Shown one piece after another: positions 1 through 6,543 of a stretch of DNA of 10,601 nucleotides. The position numbers were made by a program, and so were the translations under genes. Position 1 is the stretch's first letter. Each line of letters starts with the position of its first letter. The stretch is from contig VFKJ01000276.1 in the NCBI GenBank assembly GCA_009885595.1, positions 1 to 10,601 of the forward strand, given 5' to 3'. Origin of the DNA: Myxococcales bacterium. Lineage in GTDB: Bacteria; Myxococcota; Myxococcia; Myxococcales; Myxococcaceae. Below the pieces are notes generated by a model, which searched no databases, was not told the DNA's origin, and saw only the letters and a program-made list of their open reading frames with translations.

Positions 1-1676
1 ACAACATCCTCGGGTTTCCCACCGAGTACCCGGGCTGCAAGGTGGTGAAGCTCGAACAGAACTACCGGTCAGATCAGACGATCCTCGAGGCGGCCCACGC
101 GGTGATCAGTCGCAACAAGCGCCGCATGGACAAGAAGCTCTGGAGCGCGCGCGCGAAGGGCGAGCCGCTGGGGCTGTTGGTGGCGCGGGACGAGCGGGGC
201 GAGGCGCAGGAGGTGGCGGCGAAGATCCACGAACTGCGCCGCGAGGGCGTCACCGACTACGACCAGATGGCGGTGTTCTTCCGCGCGAACGCGCAGAGCC
301 GGGTGATCGAAGAGACGTTTCGCCTGATGAGGGTGCCGTACGTGCTGGTGTCGGGGCGCAGCTTCTACGAGCGCGCCGAAGTGAAGGACGCCGCCAGCTA
401 CCTGCGCCTGATGGCGAACCCGAAGTCGGACGCCGATCTCGAGCGGGTGATCAACGTGCCGGCGCGCGGCATCGGCGAGACCACGGTGGAGCGGCTGCGC
501 GAGTACGCCGCCGAGAAGAACCTCAGCCTCTACGAGGCGATCGAGCACCCCGACAAAATCTCGGCGCTCGGGGGCGCGGCGGTGAAGCGGCTCAAGGCCT
601 TTCGGGAGTTGATGGAGAAGCTGGTCACCTACGCCCGGCACACGCCCGACGCGACCAGCGCGACCCGCTTCATGCTCGAGCAGACCGGGCTGGTGGCGAC
701 GTACATGGCCGAGGGCACCGACGAGGCGATCGGCCGCGCGGAGAACTTGAAGGAACTGCTCACCGCCACCGGCGAGTTCGATCGGCAGCGGGAGGAGCGG
801 CTGGCGGCCTCAGGGCTGCCCTTGCCGGCGATGGTGCCGATGCCCGAGGGGCCGGGGACTCCGGGCACGCCGGACCCCGAGCCAGAGGTGCAGCCTTCAC
901 CGCAGGGCGATCTGTTCGCGGCCTTTCACCGGCCCGCACCGACGCCGCTGGCGCCTACGCCGGTGGAAGTGCCGGAAGTGCCAGCGCCTCACCCTGCGTT
1001 GACCGACGGTGGCTCACTGGAGCTGGAGGTGCCTCCGCTGCAGGGGTTCCTCGAGCAGCTGAGCCTGGTGGGTGACGCGGACGGCGAGACCGGCGTGGGG
1101 AAGCAGCGCGTCTCGTTGATGACGATGCACGCTGCGAAGGGGCTCGAGTTCGACGCGGTCTTCATCACCGGCATGGAAGAAGAGGTCTTCCCCAGCCGCC
1201 GCGCGACCAAGCCCGAGGCCAGCGAAGAGGAGATGAGCGAGGAGCGCCGGCTCTGTTACGTCGGCTTCACCCGCGCGCGGCGTCGCCTCTACTGCTCCCT
1301 GGCGCAGGCCCGCGCGCTGTTTGGTGAGCTGCGCTTCAACGCGCCCTCGCGCTTCCTCAAGGAAGTGCCGCAGGAGCTCTTCGGCTTCCACACGGTGCCG
1401 GAGATGGACAGGCCCAGCCACCGGCCTCCGATGGTGCGGCGGCGCGGCGAGGGCGACGACGGCGTGCACGTCGACCGCACGTACGATCAGGCGACCGACT
1501 TTCACCAGGGCGGCGAAGAAGAGGGCGAGGTGAAGGGCATGCGGGTCGCGCACACCCAGTTCGGTCGTGGCCAGGTGCTCGAGGTGGTGGGCAAGGGGCC
1601 GACCGCGAAGCTCACCATCCGCTTCGACAACTTCGGGGTGAAGACGGTGATCGCGCGCTTTCTGCAGCGCGCGTAA
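1..1676 (+). CDS. uvrD: UvrD/PcrA-type ATP-dependent DNA helicase (5' end outside window)
   Basis: This is the C-terminal part (about 557 codons from base 3) of a superfamily 1A 3'-5' DNA helicase acting in nucleotide excision and mismatch repair and in displacing proteins from DNA. The Walker A/B half (domain 1A) is off the left edge. Visible in order are motif IV (LEQNYRS, near residue 17), the 2A/2B segment with FYERAEVKD and the PARGIGETT turn (about 490-bp mark), motif V (MTMHAAKGLEFD, 1117-1155), motif VI (ERRLCYVGFTRARRRL, 1240-1290), and a C-terminal Tudor-like domain (VAHTQFGRGQVLEVV, from about 1540) typical of PcrA/UvrD. A proline-rich insert of about 65 residues (bases about 815-1010) interrupts domain 2B. 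The gene ends in TAA at 1674-1676, directly abutting the stop of the opposite gene. The family is certain. Whether it is the uvrD or pcrA orthologue is a naming matter. Confidence 0.95.
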   Translation, partial: NILGFPTEYPGCKVVKLEQNYRSDQTILEAAHAVISRNKRRMDKKLWSARAKGEPLGLLVARDERGEAQEVAAKIHELRREGVTDYDQMAVFFRANAQSRVIEETFRLMRVPYVLVSGRSFYERAEVKDAASYLRLMANPKSDADLERVINVPARGIGETTVERLREYAAEKNLSLYEAIEHPDKISALGGAAVKRLKAFRELMEKLVTYARHTPDATSATRFMLEQTGLVATYMAEGTDEAIGRAENLKELLTATGEFDRQREERLAASGLPLPAMVPMPEGPGTPGTPDPEPEVQPSPQGDLFAAFHRPAPTPLAPTPVEVPEVPAPHPALTDGGSLELEVPPLQGFLEQLSLVGDADGETGVGKQRVSLMTMHAAKGLEFDAVFITGMEEEVFPSRRATKPEASEEEMSEERRLCYVGFTRARRRLYCSLAQARALFGELRFNAPSRFLKEVPQELFGFHTVPEMDRPSHRPPMVRRRGEGDDGVHVDRTYDQATDFHQGGEEEGEVKGMRVAHTQFGRGQVLEVVGKGPTAKLTIRFDNFGVKTVIARFLQRA

Positions 1677-1679
1677 TCA
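1648..1679. terminator. GC-rich hairpin spanning the convergent stop codons; possible bidirectional terminator
   Basis: A 7-bp perfect stem (CGCGCGC at 1652-1658 pairing with GCGCGCG at 1667-1673) has an 8-nt loop. A further TGAT/ATCA pairing (1648-1651 with 1676-1679) is separated by a 2-nt bulge. It covers the last codons of the helicase gene and the stop codons of both convergent genes, which have no intergenic space. There is no T-tract on either side, so it is not a classical intrinsic terminator. GC-rich codons could produce the stem by chance. Confidence 0.3.
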
Positions 1680-2675
1680 CTTCACGATGCGGAAGCCCAG
1701 GTGCGAGAGGCTGGAGTCCTGCGAGGTGCTCCGGCGCGCGCTGGTGCGGTAGCTGGCGCAGTAGTTCGCCGCGCACAAGAACGAGCCGCCGCGGATGACG
1801 CGCCTGGGCTCGAGCGGCGCGGTGGGTTCGTTGGCGCTCGGTGGCCCGCGGGGATCGTCGATGACCCCAGCGTCGGCGCGCGAAGCGTAGGTGTCGGCGC
1901 GGTACCAGTCGGCGGTCCATTCCCAGACGTTGCCCGGCAGATCGAAGAGACCGAAGGCGTTGGGTGGATACGAGCGGACGGGCGCGGTCCCCAGCGCGCC
2001 GTCCTTGAGCGAGTTGTTCACCGGGAACTCGCCTTCCCAGGTGTTCGCCATGGGGGTGTCGGGCCAGTCGTCGCCCCAGGTGTAGCGATGGCCGCTCTGG
2101 CCCGAGCGCGCGGCGAACTCCCACTCGGCCTCGGTCGGCAGCCGGCCGCCCGCCCACTTCGCGTAGGCGGCGGCGTCGTCCCAGCTCACCTGCACCACCG
2201 GGTGTTGCTCGCGGCCGGTGATCGAGCTGCCAGGGCCCTCGGGGTGACGCCAGTCGGCGCCGGCGATCCACGCCCACTTCCGCGCTGTGAAGACCATCGA
2301 CCCGGGCACCAGCAGCGCGGCCTCGGGCTTCGGCGTGCCGGGCGGGAGTTGCTCGCGCAGCGCTTCCCAGTCGGGGGCGCGCTCGGCGGTGGTGAGGTAG
2401 CCGGTGGCCGCCACGAAGCGGGCGAACTGCGCGTTGGTCACCTCGGTCTGCGAGATGGAGAAGGGGCTGACATGCACCCGATGAGGCGGGCGCTCCTGGG
2501 GTTCCTCCTCACTTCCCATCACGAAGGTGCCGCCATCGAGGGAGACGAAGACCTCGGAGCTGGGGCGGGCTGCGCAGCGGCAACCGGAGGACAGGAGCAC
2601 GGCGAACAGGGCGCTACAGGCCAGTCTCCCGGACGATTGGTTTGCGCTCACGAAGGTGCGTATACGATCAGGCAT
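1677..2675 (-). CDS. Formylglycine-generating enzyme (sulfatase-modifying factor), exported
   Basis: The 332-residue protein belongs to the FGE-sulfatase/SUMF1 family, which oxidises the cysteine of CxPxR-type sites in sulfatases to formylglycine using copper and O2. Family signatures run the whole length: GGTFVMGS, EVTNAQFARFVAATGY, LVPGSMVF, ADWRHPEGPGSSI, HPVVQVSWDDAAAYAKWAG, RLPTEAEWEFAAR, a metal-site region around WEGEFPVNN, GNVWEWTADW and a C-terminal RGGSFLC...NYC...GFR block. Both active-site cysteines (human C336 and C341) are present as C301 and C306, which FGE-fold relatives with other functions usually lack. Residues 1-34 look like a signal peptide: a basic start, then a hydrophobic ACSALFAVLLSSGC. 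Cys32 could be lipidated, but Ser at -3 makes the lipobox imperfect. The ATG at 2675 is backed by AAAGGAGG just upstream. The gene is head to head with the deaminase and shares its start region. No sulfatase is in the window. Confidence 0.9.
   Translation of the reverse strand: MPDRIRTFVSANQSSGRLACSALFAVLLSSGCRCAARPSSEVFVSLDGGTFVMGSEEEPQERPPHRVHVSPFSISQTEVTNAQFARFVAATGYLTTAERAPDWEALREQLPPGTPKPEAALLVPGSMVFTARKWAWIAGADWRHPEGPGSSITGREQHPVVQVSWDDAAAYAKWAGGRLPTEAEWEFAARSGQSGHRYTWGDDWPDTPMANTWEGEFPVNNSLKDGALGTAPVRSYPPNAFGLFDLPGNVWEWTADWYRADTYASRADAGVIDDPRGPPSANEPTAPLEPRRVIRGGSFLCAANYCASYRTSARRSTSQDSSLSHLGFRIVK
2637..2668 (+). promoter_or_regulatory. Candidate promoter for adenosine deaminase, inside the FGE gene
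   Basis: A TTGGTT -35-like hexamer (2637-2642) lies 18 bp from a TATACG -10-like hexamer (2661-2666, within TATACGAT). AT-rich runs of this sort are rare in this GC-rich window. The -10 ends 7 nt before the ATG at 2674, so transcription would start at or next to the start codon and give a leaderless mRNA. Only a weak AGG precedes this ATG, which fits. The element overlaps codons 2-5 of the opposite gene. Confidence 0.45.
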
Positions 2676-3828
2676 GCCCTCCTTTCACGATGAGGATGCA
2701 CCGAGCGCTGGGATCAGCAGCACCGCCTGGCATCCGCCTCCGCCGCCGTCGATCGTGGTTCCGAAGATCGAGGTGACCGAAGAGCTGCTGCGCGCGCTCC
2801 CCAAGACCGATCTCCACTGCCACCTCGACGGCAGCATGCGGCTCAAGACCATCCTCGAGCTGGCCGAGCAGCAGAAGGTGAAGCTGCCCGCCGACACCGA
2901 AGAGGGCCTGGGCAAGGCGATCCACAAGGGCGAGATCTGCAAGGACCTCGAGGACTACCTGGTGGCCTTCGACGTCACCTGCAGCGTGCTGCAGACCGAG
3001 GAGGCGCTCTACCGCGCTGCCTACGAGCTGGGCGTCGACGCTGCGGCGGAAGGCGTGCGCTACCTCGAGGTGCGCTACGCGCCGGTGCTGCACCAGGCGC
3101 GGGGCCTCAAGCTCACCCACATCATCGACTCGGTGCTCGAGGGGCTGCGCCGCGCCAAGCACGAGACGCGCATCAAGTACGGCGTGATCCTCTGCGGCAT
3201 CCGCCACATGAGCCCGGAGACGAGCCTGCGCCTCGCCGAGCTGTGCGTGGCGTACAAGAACCGCGGCGTGGTGGGCTTCGATCTGGCTGGTGCGGAAGCG
3301 AACTTCCCCGCCAAGGAGCACCGCCAGGCGTTCCAGCTCATCCTCAAGAACAACGTCAACTGCACCGCGCACGCGGGCGAGGCATACGGCCCGGAGTCGA
3401 TCGGCCAGGCGCTCCACTACCTGGGCGCGCACCGCATCGGTCACGGCGTGCGGCTGCGCGAAGACGGCGACCTGCTCAACTACGTCAACGATCACCGGGT
3501 GCCGCTCGAGTGCTGCCCCTCGTCGAACGTGCAGACGCGCGCGGTCGACGACATGAAGGCGCACCCGCTGAAGTTCTATTTCGACTACGGCCTGCGGGTG
3601 ACCATCAACACCGACAACCGGCTGATCACCGACACTACCGTGTCGCGCGAGTACCTGATCGCGCACCAGCAGCTGGGCCTGTCGCTGGAAGATCTGACCA
3701 CGGTGATGGTGTCGGGCTTCAAGAGCGCGTTCCTGCCGTTCCGCGAGAAGCAGGACCTGCTCAAGGCCGTCAACGCGGAGATCGACGCCACCCTGCGGAC
3801 GTTCGAGCGGAAGAGCCTGGCGAAGTGA
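2674..3828 (+). CDS. add: Adenosine deaminase
   Basis: The 384-residue protein is in the metal-dependent amidohydrolase superfamily. It deaminates adenosine/deoxyadenosine to inosine/deoxyinosine in purine salvage in the cytoplasm. Zinc ligands are visible as TDLHCHLDGS (H48, H50), TAHAGE (H233, with catalytic E236) and D314 in INTDN, plus the catalytic His of HRIGHG (H257). The usual second Asp of the TDDP motif is Asn315 (TDNRLIT), a variant I associate with actinobacterial and myxobacterial enzymes. The ATG at 2674 adds about 30 Pro/Ser-rich residues before the family's usual start. A GTG at 2755 is an alternative but has no ribosome site. The start codon shares CATG with the divergent FGE start. 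The stop overlaps the next gene's start (GTGA), so the two are probably cotranscribed. The family is certain; the substrate is inferred. Confidence 0.93.
   Translation: MPSFHDEDAPSAGISSTAWHPPPPPSIVVPKIEVTEELLRALPKTDLHCHLDGSMRLKTILELAEQQKVKLPADTEEGLGKAIHKGEICKDLEDYLVAFDVTCSVLQTEEALYRAAYELGVDAAAEGVRYLEVRYAPVLHQARGLKLTHIIDSVLEGLRRAKHETRIKYGVILCGIRHMSPETSLRLAELCVAYKNRGVVGFDLAGAEANFPAKEHRQAFQLILKNNVNCTAHAGEAYGPESIGQALHYLGAHRIGHGVRLREDGDLLNYVNDHRVPLECCPSSNVQTRAVDDMKAHPLKFYFDYGLRVTINTDNRLITDTTVSREYLIAHQQLGLSLEDLTTVMVSGFKSAFLPFREKQDLLKAVNAEIDATLRTFERKSLAK
2678..2685 (-). promoter_or_regulatory. Strong Shine-Dalgarno (AAAGGAGG) for the FGE gene
   Basis: Read on the minus strand, AAAGGAGG is followed by GC and then the ATG at 2675. 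The match to anti-SD is near perfect, though the spacing is short. It fixes the FGE start. It lies inside the first codons of the divergent adenosine deaminase gene. Confidence 0.6.
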
Positions 3829-5036
3829 ACCAGCGGTGGGCGACCTGGCGCTTTGGCGCCGTGGTGCTCTGGGCGGTGGGCGTCCAGACGCACGAACTGG
3901 TGAGCACCGCAGCCTTCGCGTTGCTGGTGATGCTCTTCGTGCCCCCGCTGCTGGCGCACGTGCAGGCCGGGACCCTCGATGCCCAGGTGCGGCCCTGGCG
4001 GCCGTTGATCGCGTTCATCGCGTGGTCGCTCCTGGCGCCGACGATCGCGGGACAGTTTCCGGATTGGACGGGCTTCGCCCGCACGCTCGACTGGGCGACC
4101 ATTCCGTTGATCGCCGCGACCGCCGACGAGCTCACGCCCCGGCGCTGGAAGATCCTCACGCTGGTTTCGGTGGGCGTGCTGGGCCTCTCGAGCGTGGTGG
4201 CGGGGCTGCAGCACTTCGGCCTCTGGCCCCCGCTGAGCGCGTTCGAGGGGTTGGAGTGGCTGCGCATTCCCTTCGCGCGCGTCTACGAGCCCATCGCAGA
4301 CTCCGGACGCTTCATGGGCGGCGGGCTGCTCTTCCATCGGCTCAAGTTCGGCCACGTGTCGGGGCTGGTGGTGGTGGGGGCGATCGTCGCCTCGCGTCAC
4401 CTCACGGGCCGGCTGCGCGCGGCGGTGATCGCGTTGGGCCTGCTCGGCTTCGTGGCGGTGCTGGTGTTCCCCTACGCGCGCATGGGCGCGGTCGCGATGA
4501 CGTTGACGGCGGGGCTGACGGTGGCGTTGGTCTCGGCCTCTCCGAAGCGCGCGCTGCTGATCAGCGCGGGGCTGGGGCTGGTCGGCCTGGTCGTGGTGCT
4601 CGGCATCACGCCGCTGCGTGATCGCTTCGCGTCCGCGCTGACGGATCAGGGCAGCGGTCAGCGCACGCAGCACCTGGCCGCGGGCCTCGAGGCGGTGAGG
4701 CAGCACCCCTTCGTCGGGGTCGGGCCGGGCCAGTTCCGCCCTTCGAAGTTCGCCGACCCGACCATGGCCGAGCACGTGAAGGACAACCCGGGCAAGGCGC
4801 ACAACCAGTACCTCTCGATGGCGGCGGAGACGGGCATTCCGGGGGCGCTGATCTTCATCGGGCTGCTGGGGTGGCTGGTGGCGATCGCCCGCGGCCGGCC
4901 CTACGGCGCGCTGACTGGGGGGGCGATCGCCTTCTTCGCGGTGCTCTCGCTCGCGCACGACCCGCTCTTCCAGGCGCCCGTCAGCATGGCGCTGATGCTG
5001 GCGTTAGGCCTGGGCTTGAAGTCGGCCGGCAAGTGA
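3825..5036 (+). CDS. O-antigen ligase/polymerase family membrane protein (Wzy_C)
   Basis: The 403-residue protein has roughly ten hydrophobic segments. Wzy_C proteins (WaaL ligases, Wzy polymerases and related enzymes) transfer polyprenyl-linked glycans at the periplasmic face of the inner membrane. Signs here are the FPYARMGA segment with conserved Arg219, a periplasmic-loop-like stretch with HPFVGVGPGQF (about 294-304), and AHNQYLSMAAETGIPG with His326, the family's best-known signature. I chose the GTG at 3825 because it overlaps the deaminase stop by 4 nt and has GGAAGAG about 9 nt upstream; translation is probably coupled. The gene is convergent with two glycosyltransferase genes, 7 bp away. 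Sequence alone does not separate ligase from polymerase, or O-antigen from another polymer. Confidence 0.85.
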   Translation: MNQRWATWRFGAVVLWAVGVQTHELVSTAAFALLVMLFVPPLLAHVQAGTLDAQVRPWRPLIAFIAWSLLAPTIAGQFPDWTGFARTLDWATIPLIAATADELTPRRWKILTLVSVGVLGLSSVVAGLQHFGLWPPLSAFEGLEWLRIPFARVYEPIADSGRFMGGGLLFHRLKFGHVSGLVVVGAIVASRHLTGRLRAAVIALGLLGFVAVLVFPYARMGAVAMTLTAGLTVALVSASPKRALLISAGLGLVGLVVVLGITPLRDRFASALTDQGSGQRTQHLAAGLEAVRQHPFVGVGPGQFRPSKFADPTMAEHVKDNPGKAHNQYLSMAAETGIPGALIFIGLLGWLVAIARGRPYGALTGGAIAFFAVLSLAHDPLFQAPVSMALMLALGLGLKSAGK

Positions 5037-5043
5037 TTGTGCC

Positions 5044-6543
5044 TCATGGCCCGTCGGGGCGCCGCTGCCAGACCTCGAGACCTCCGAGCTCGAGGCGCTC
5101 ATGCGTGGTTTCGAGGCGCTTCATCAGCGCGGGGGAGAGCTGCCGCCGGCCGCGATCACCCAGGACGACGGAGCGGCACCGGTCGAGGATCGGCATCGGG
5201 TCCTGGCCTGCGGCGAAGGCGGCCGCGGCGTTGGGGAAGCGCTGGCCGCCCGCGACCGCGGTGAGCAGTTGCTGTCCATAGTTGTCGATGACCAGCGGGG
5301 TGCCCGCCAGCCGCGGGGGCAGCCGGCCGGCCGCGAGCGACCAGCCCGGCTCGAAGGTGAAGACGCAGTCGCTCGAGTTCTCGAGCGGCGAGCGCTTCAG
5401 GGCGAGGTGCTGATCCGTGCCCTTCGCGCGGCGAAGGCAGTGCGCCAGCGAGCTGCCGACCCCCAGGACGATCGCCGCGAGGACCACGAGGACCTGCCAG
5501 CGAGCCCGCCGGACGAGCTGAGTGAGCAGCGCACCCGCGAGCACCGCCTCGGAGGCGATCAGGTGCGCGTTGTATTGGCTCCAGTACCCAGAGGAGGCGA
5601 AGAAGGCGGCGAGGGTGAGGCCCCAGGCGCAGACCATCACGCGCGCAGCGACCGTCCACGCAGGCCCGCGGCGCAGCACCAACAGCGCGGCGAGTACCGC
5701 GGCCATCACGGGAGAGGCCAGGTGTCGGAGCGCGAAGATCTGCTCGACGCGGGAGAGGCGCTCGGTGATCCCGTCTGGCGGGCGCCAGAGGTGAAAGAGC
5801 CCCACCTGCTCGACGAACGCCGTTGGACTGGCGAGGGCGAACGGCAGCACCACGAGCGCGAACGTCGCGAGCACTCCGACCAGAAACTGCAGCACGTCGC
5901 GGCGTTGGGCGAACGAAGCGACGCCCCAGAGCCCGCCCAGGACCCAGATCGCCGCCCACAGCTTGATGGAGATCGCGAGGCCACCCAGCGCTCCAGCGAA
6001 CGCCAACCAGCGCTGACGCTGCGGACTGACCGACGCCTGCACCACCGCGAGGGCGAAGCAGAGGCAGACGAGGTTGAGCAACGGCTCGAGGAAGGGCCCG
6101 CGCTCGACTTCGACGAGCTCCGGATAGGTGGCGTAGAAGACCGCCGCGACCATCGCTCCCCAGCGCGCGGGCGCCCGGTCGCCCTCGGGCCACCTCAGCA
6201 CCAGCTGGGCGACCAGCAGCACGTTGATCGTCCCCAGCGTCGCGGCGATCCACCGGCTCAGCGCGAAGGCGCCGTCGATGCCCAGAAGGGAGTGGGTCCA
6301 CGCCGAGGTGAGCGCGAGAAATGCCAGCATCCCCGGCGGATGCACGAAGACGAAGTCGCGGTAGGGGAGCCCGCCGTCGAGCAGCCAGGACGCCGCGCTG
6401 AAATAGACGCCTTCGTCGTAGTCGACGCGGTAGCTCCAGGCGCCGTCGGCGCCGAAGAACGGGAACACCCGCAGCAGGAAGGCGCCGATCGCGATCGCCC
6501 CCAGCACCACCTGGTGGCTGCGGCTACTCGAGGTGCCAGTCAT
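5044..6543 (-). CDS. GT-C family glycosyltransferase, GT39/ArnT-like
   Basis: The 499-residue polytopic membrane protein is of the dolichyl/polyprenyl-phosphate sugar-dependent type (PMT/ArnT-like). The first periplasmic loop carries the metal/acceptor-site acidic cluster (D41, D43, E44 in VDYDEGVYF) followed by GLPYRDFVFVHPPG (57-71), the usual GT-C arrangement. About ten further hydrophobic segments reach roughly residue 365. The last 130 or so residues are soluble, with FTFEPGWSLAAGRLPP, and probably form a periplasmic cap. It is the second gene of a minus-strand pair. Its ATG at 6543 lies inside the end of the first gene (20-nt overlap) and has no clear Shine-Dalgarno, so coupled translation is likely. 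A start a few codons further in is possible. Sugar and acceptor cannot be read from the sequence. Confidence 0.82.
   Translation of the reverse strand: MTGTSSSRSHQVVLGAIAIGAFLLRVFPFFGADGAWSYRVDYDEGVYFSAASWLLDGGLPYRDFVFVHPPGMLAFLALTSAWTHSLLGIDGAFALSRWIAATLGTINVLLVAQLVLRWPEGDRAPARWGAMVAAVFYATYPELVEVERGPFLEPLLNLVCLCFALAVVQASVSPQRQRWLAFAGALGGLAISIKLWAAIWVLGGLWGVASFAQRRDVLQFLVGVLATFALVVLPFALASPTAFVEQVGLFHLWRPPDGITERLSRVEQIFALRHLASPVMAAVLAALLVLRRGPAWTVAARVMVCAWGLTLAAFFASSGYWSQYNAHLIASEAVLAGALLTQLVRRARWQVLVVLAAIVLGVGSSLAHCLRRAKGTDQHLALKRSPLENSSDCVFTFEPGWSLAAGRLPPRLAGTPLVIDNYGQQLLTAVAGGQRFPNAAAAFAAGQDPMPILDRCRSVVLGDRGRRQLSPALMKRLETTHERLELGGLEVWQRRPDGP

Noticed and set aside
1701..2693. 330-codon open frame on + opposite the FGE gene
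   Set aside because: It is a GC-bias shadow: low-complexity Arg/Gly/Ala-rich product, no recognisable family, while the opposite strand has full FGE motifs.
3585..4958. 457-codon open frame on - opposite the Wzy_C gene
   Set aside because: The product is rich in His/Arg/Gln with no hydrophobic pattern or motif; the plus strand encodes a clear membrane protein.
5031..5047. Possible terminator in the 7-bp gap between the Wzy_C and GT39-like genes
   Set aside because: Only a 4-bp GGCA/TGCC pairing is present, which is too weak to call.
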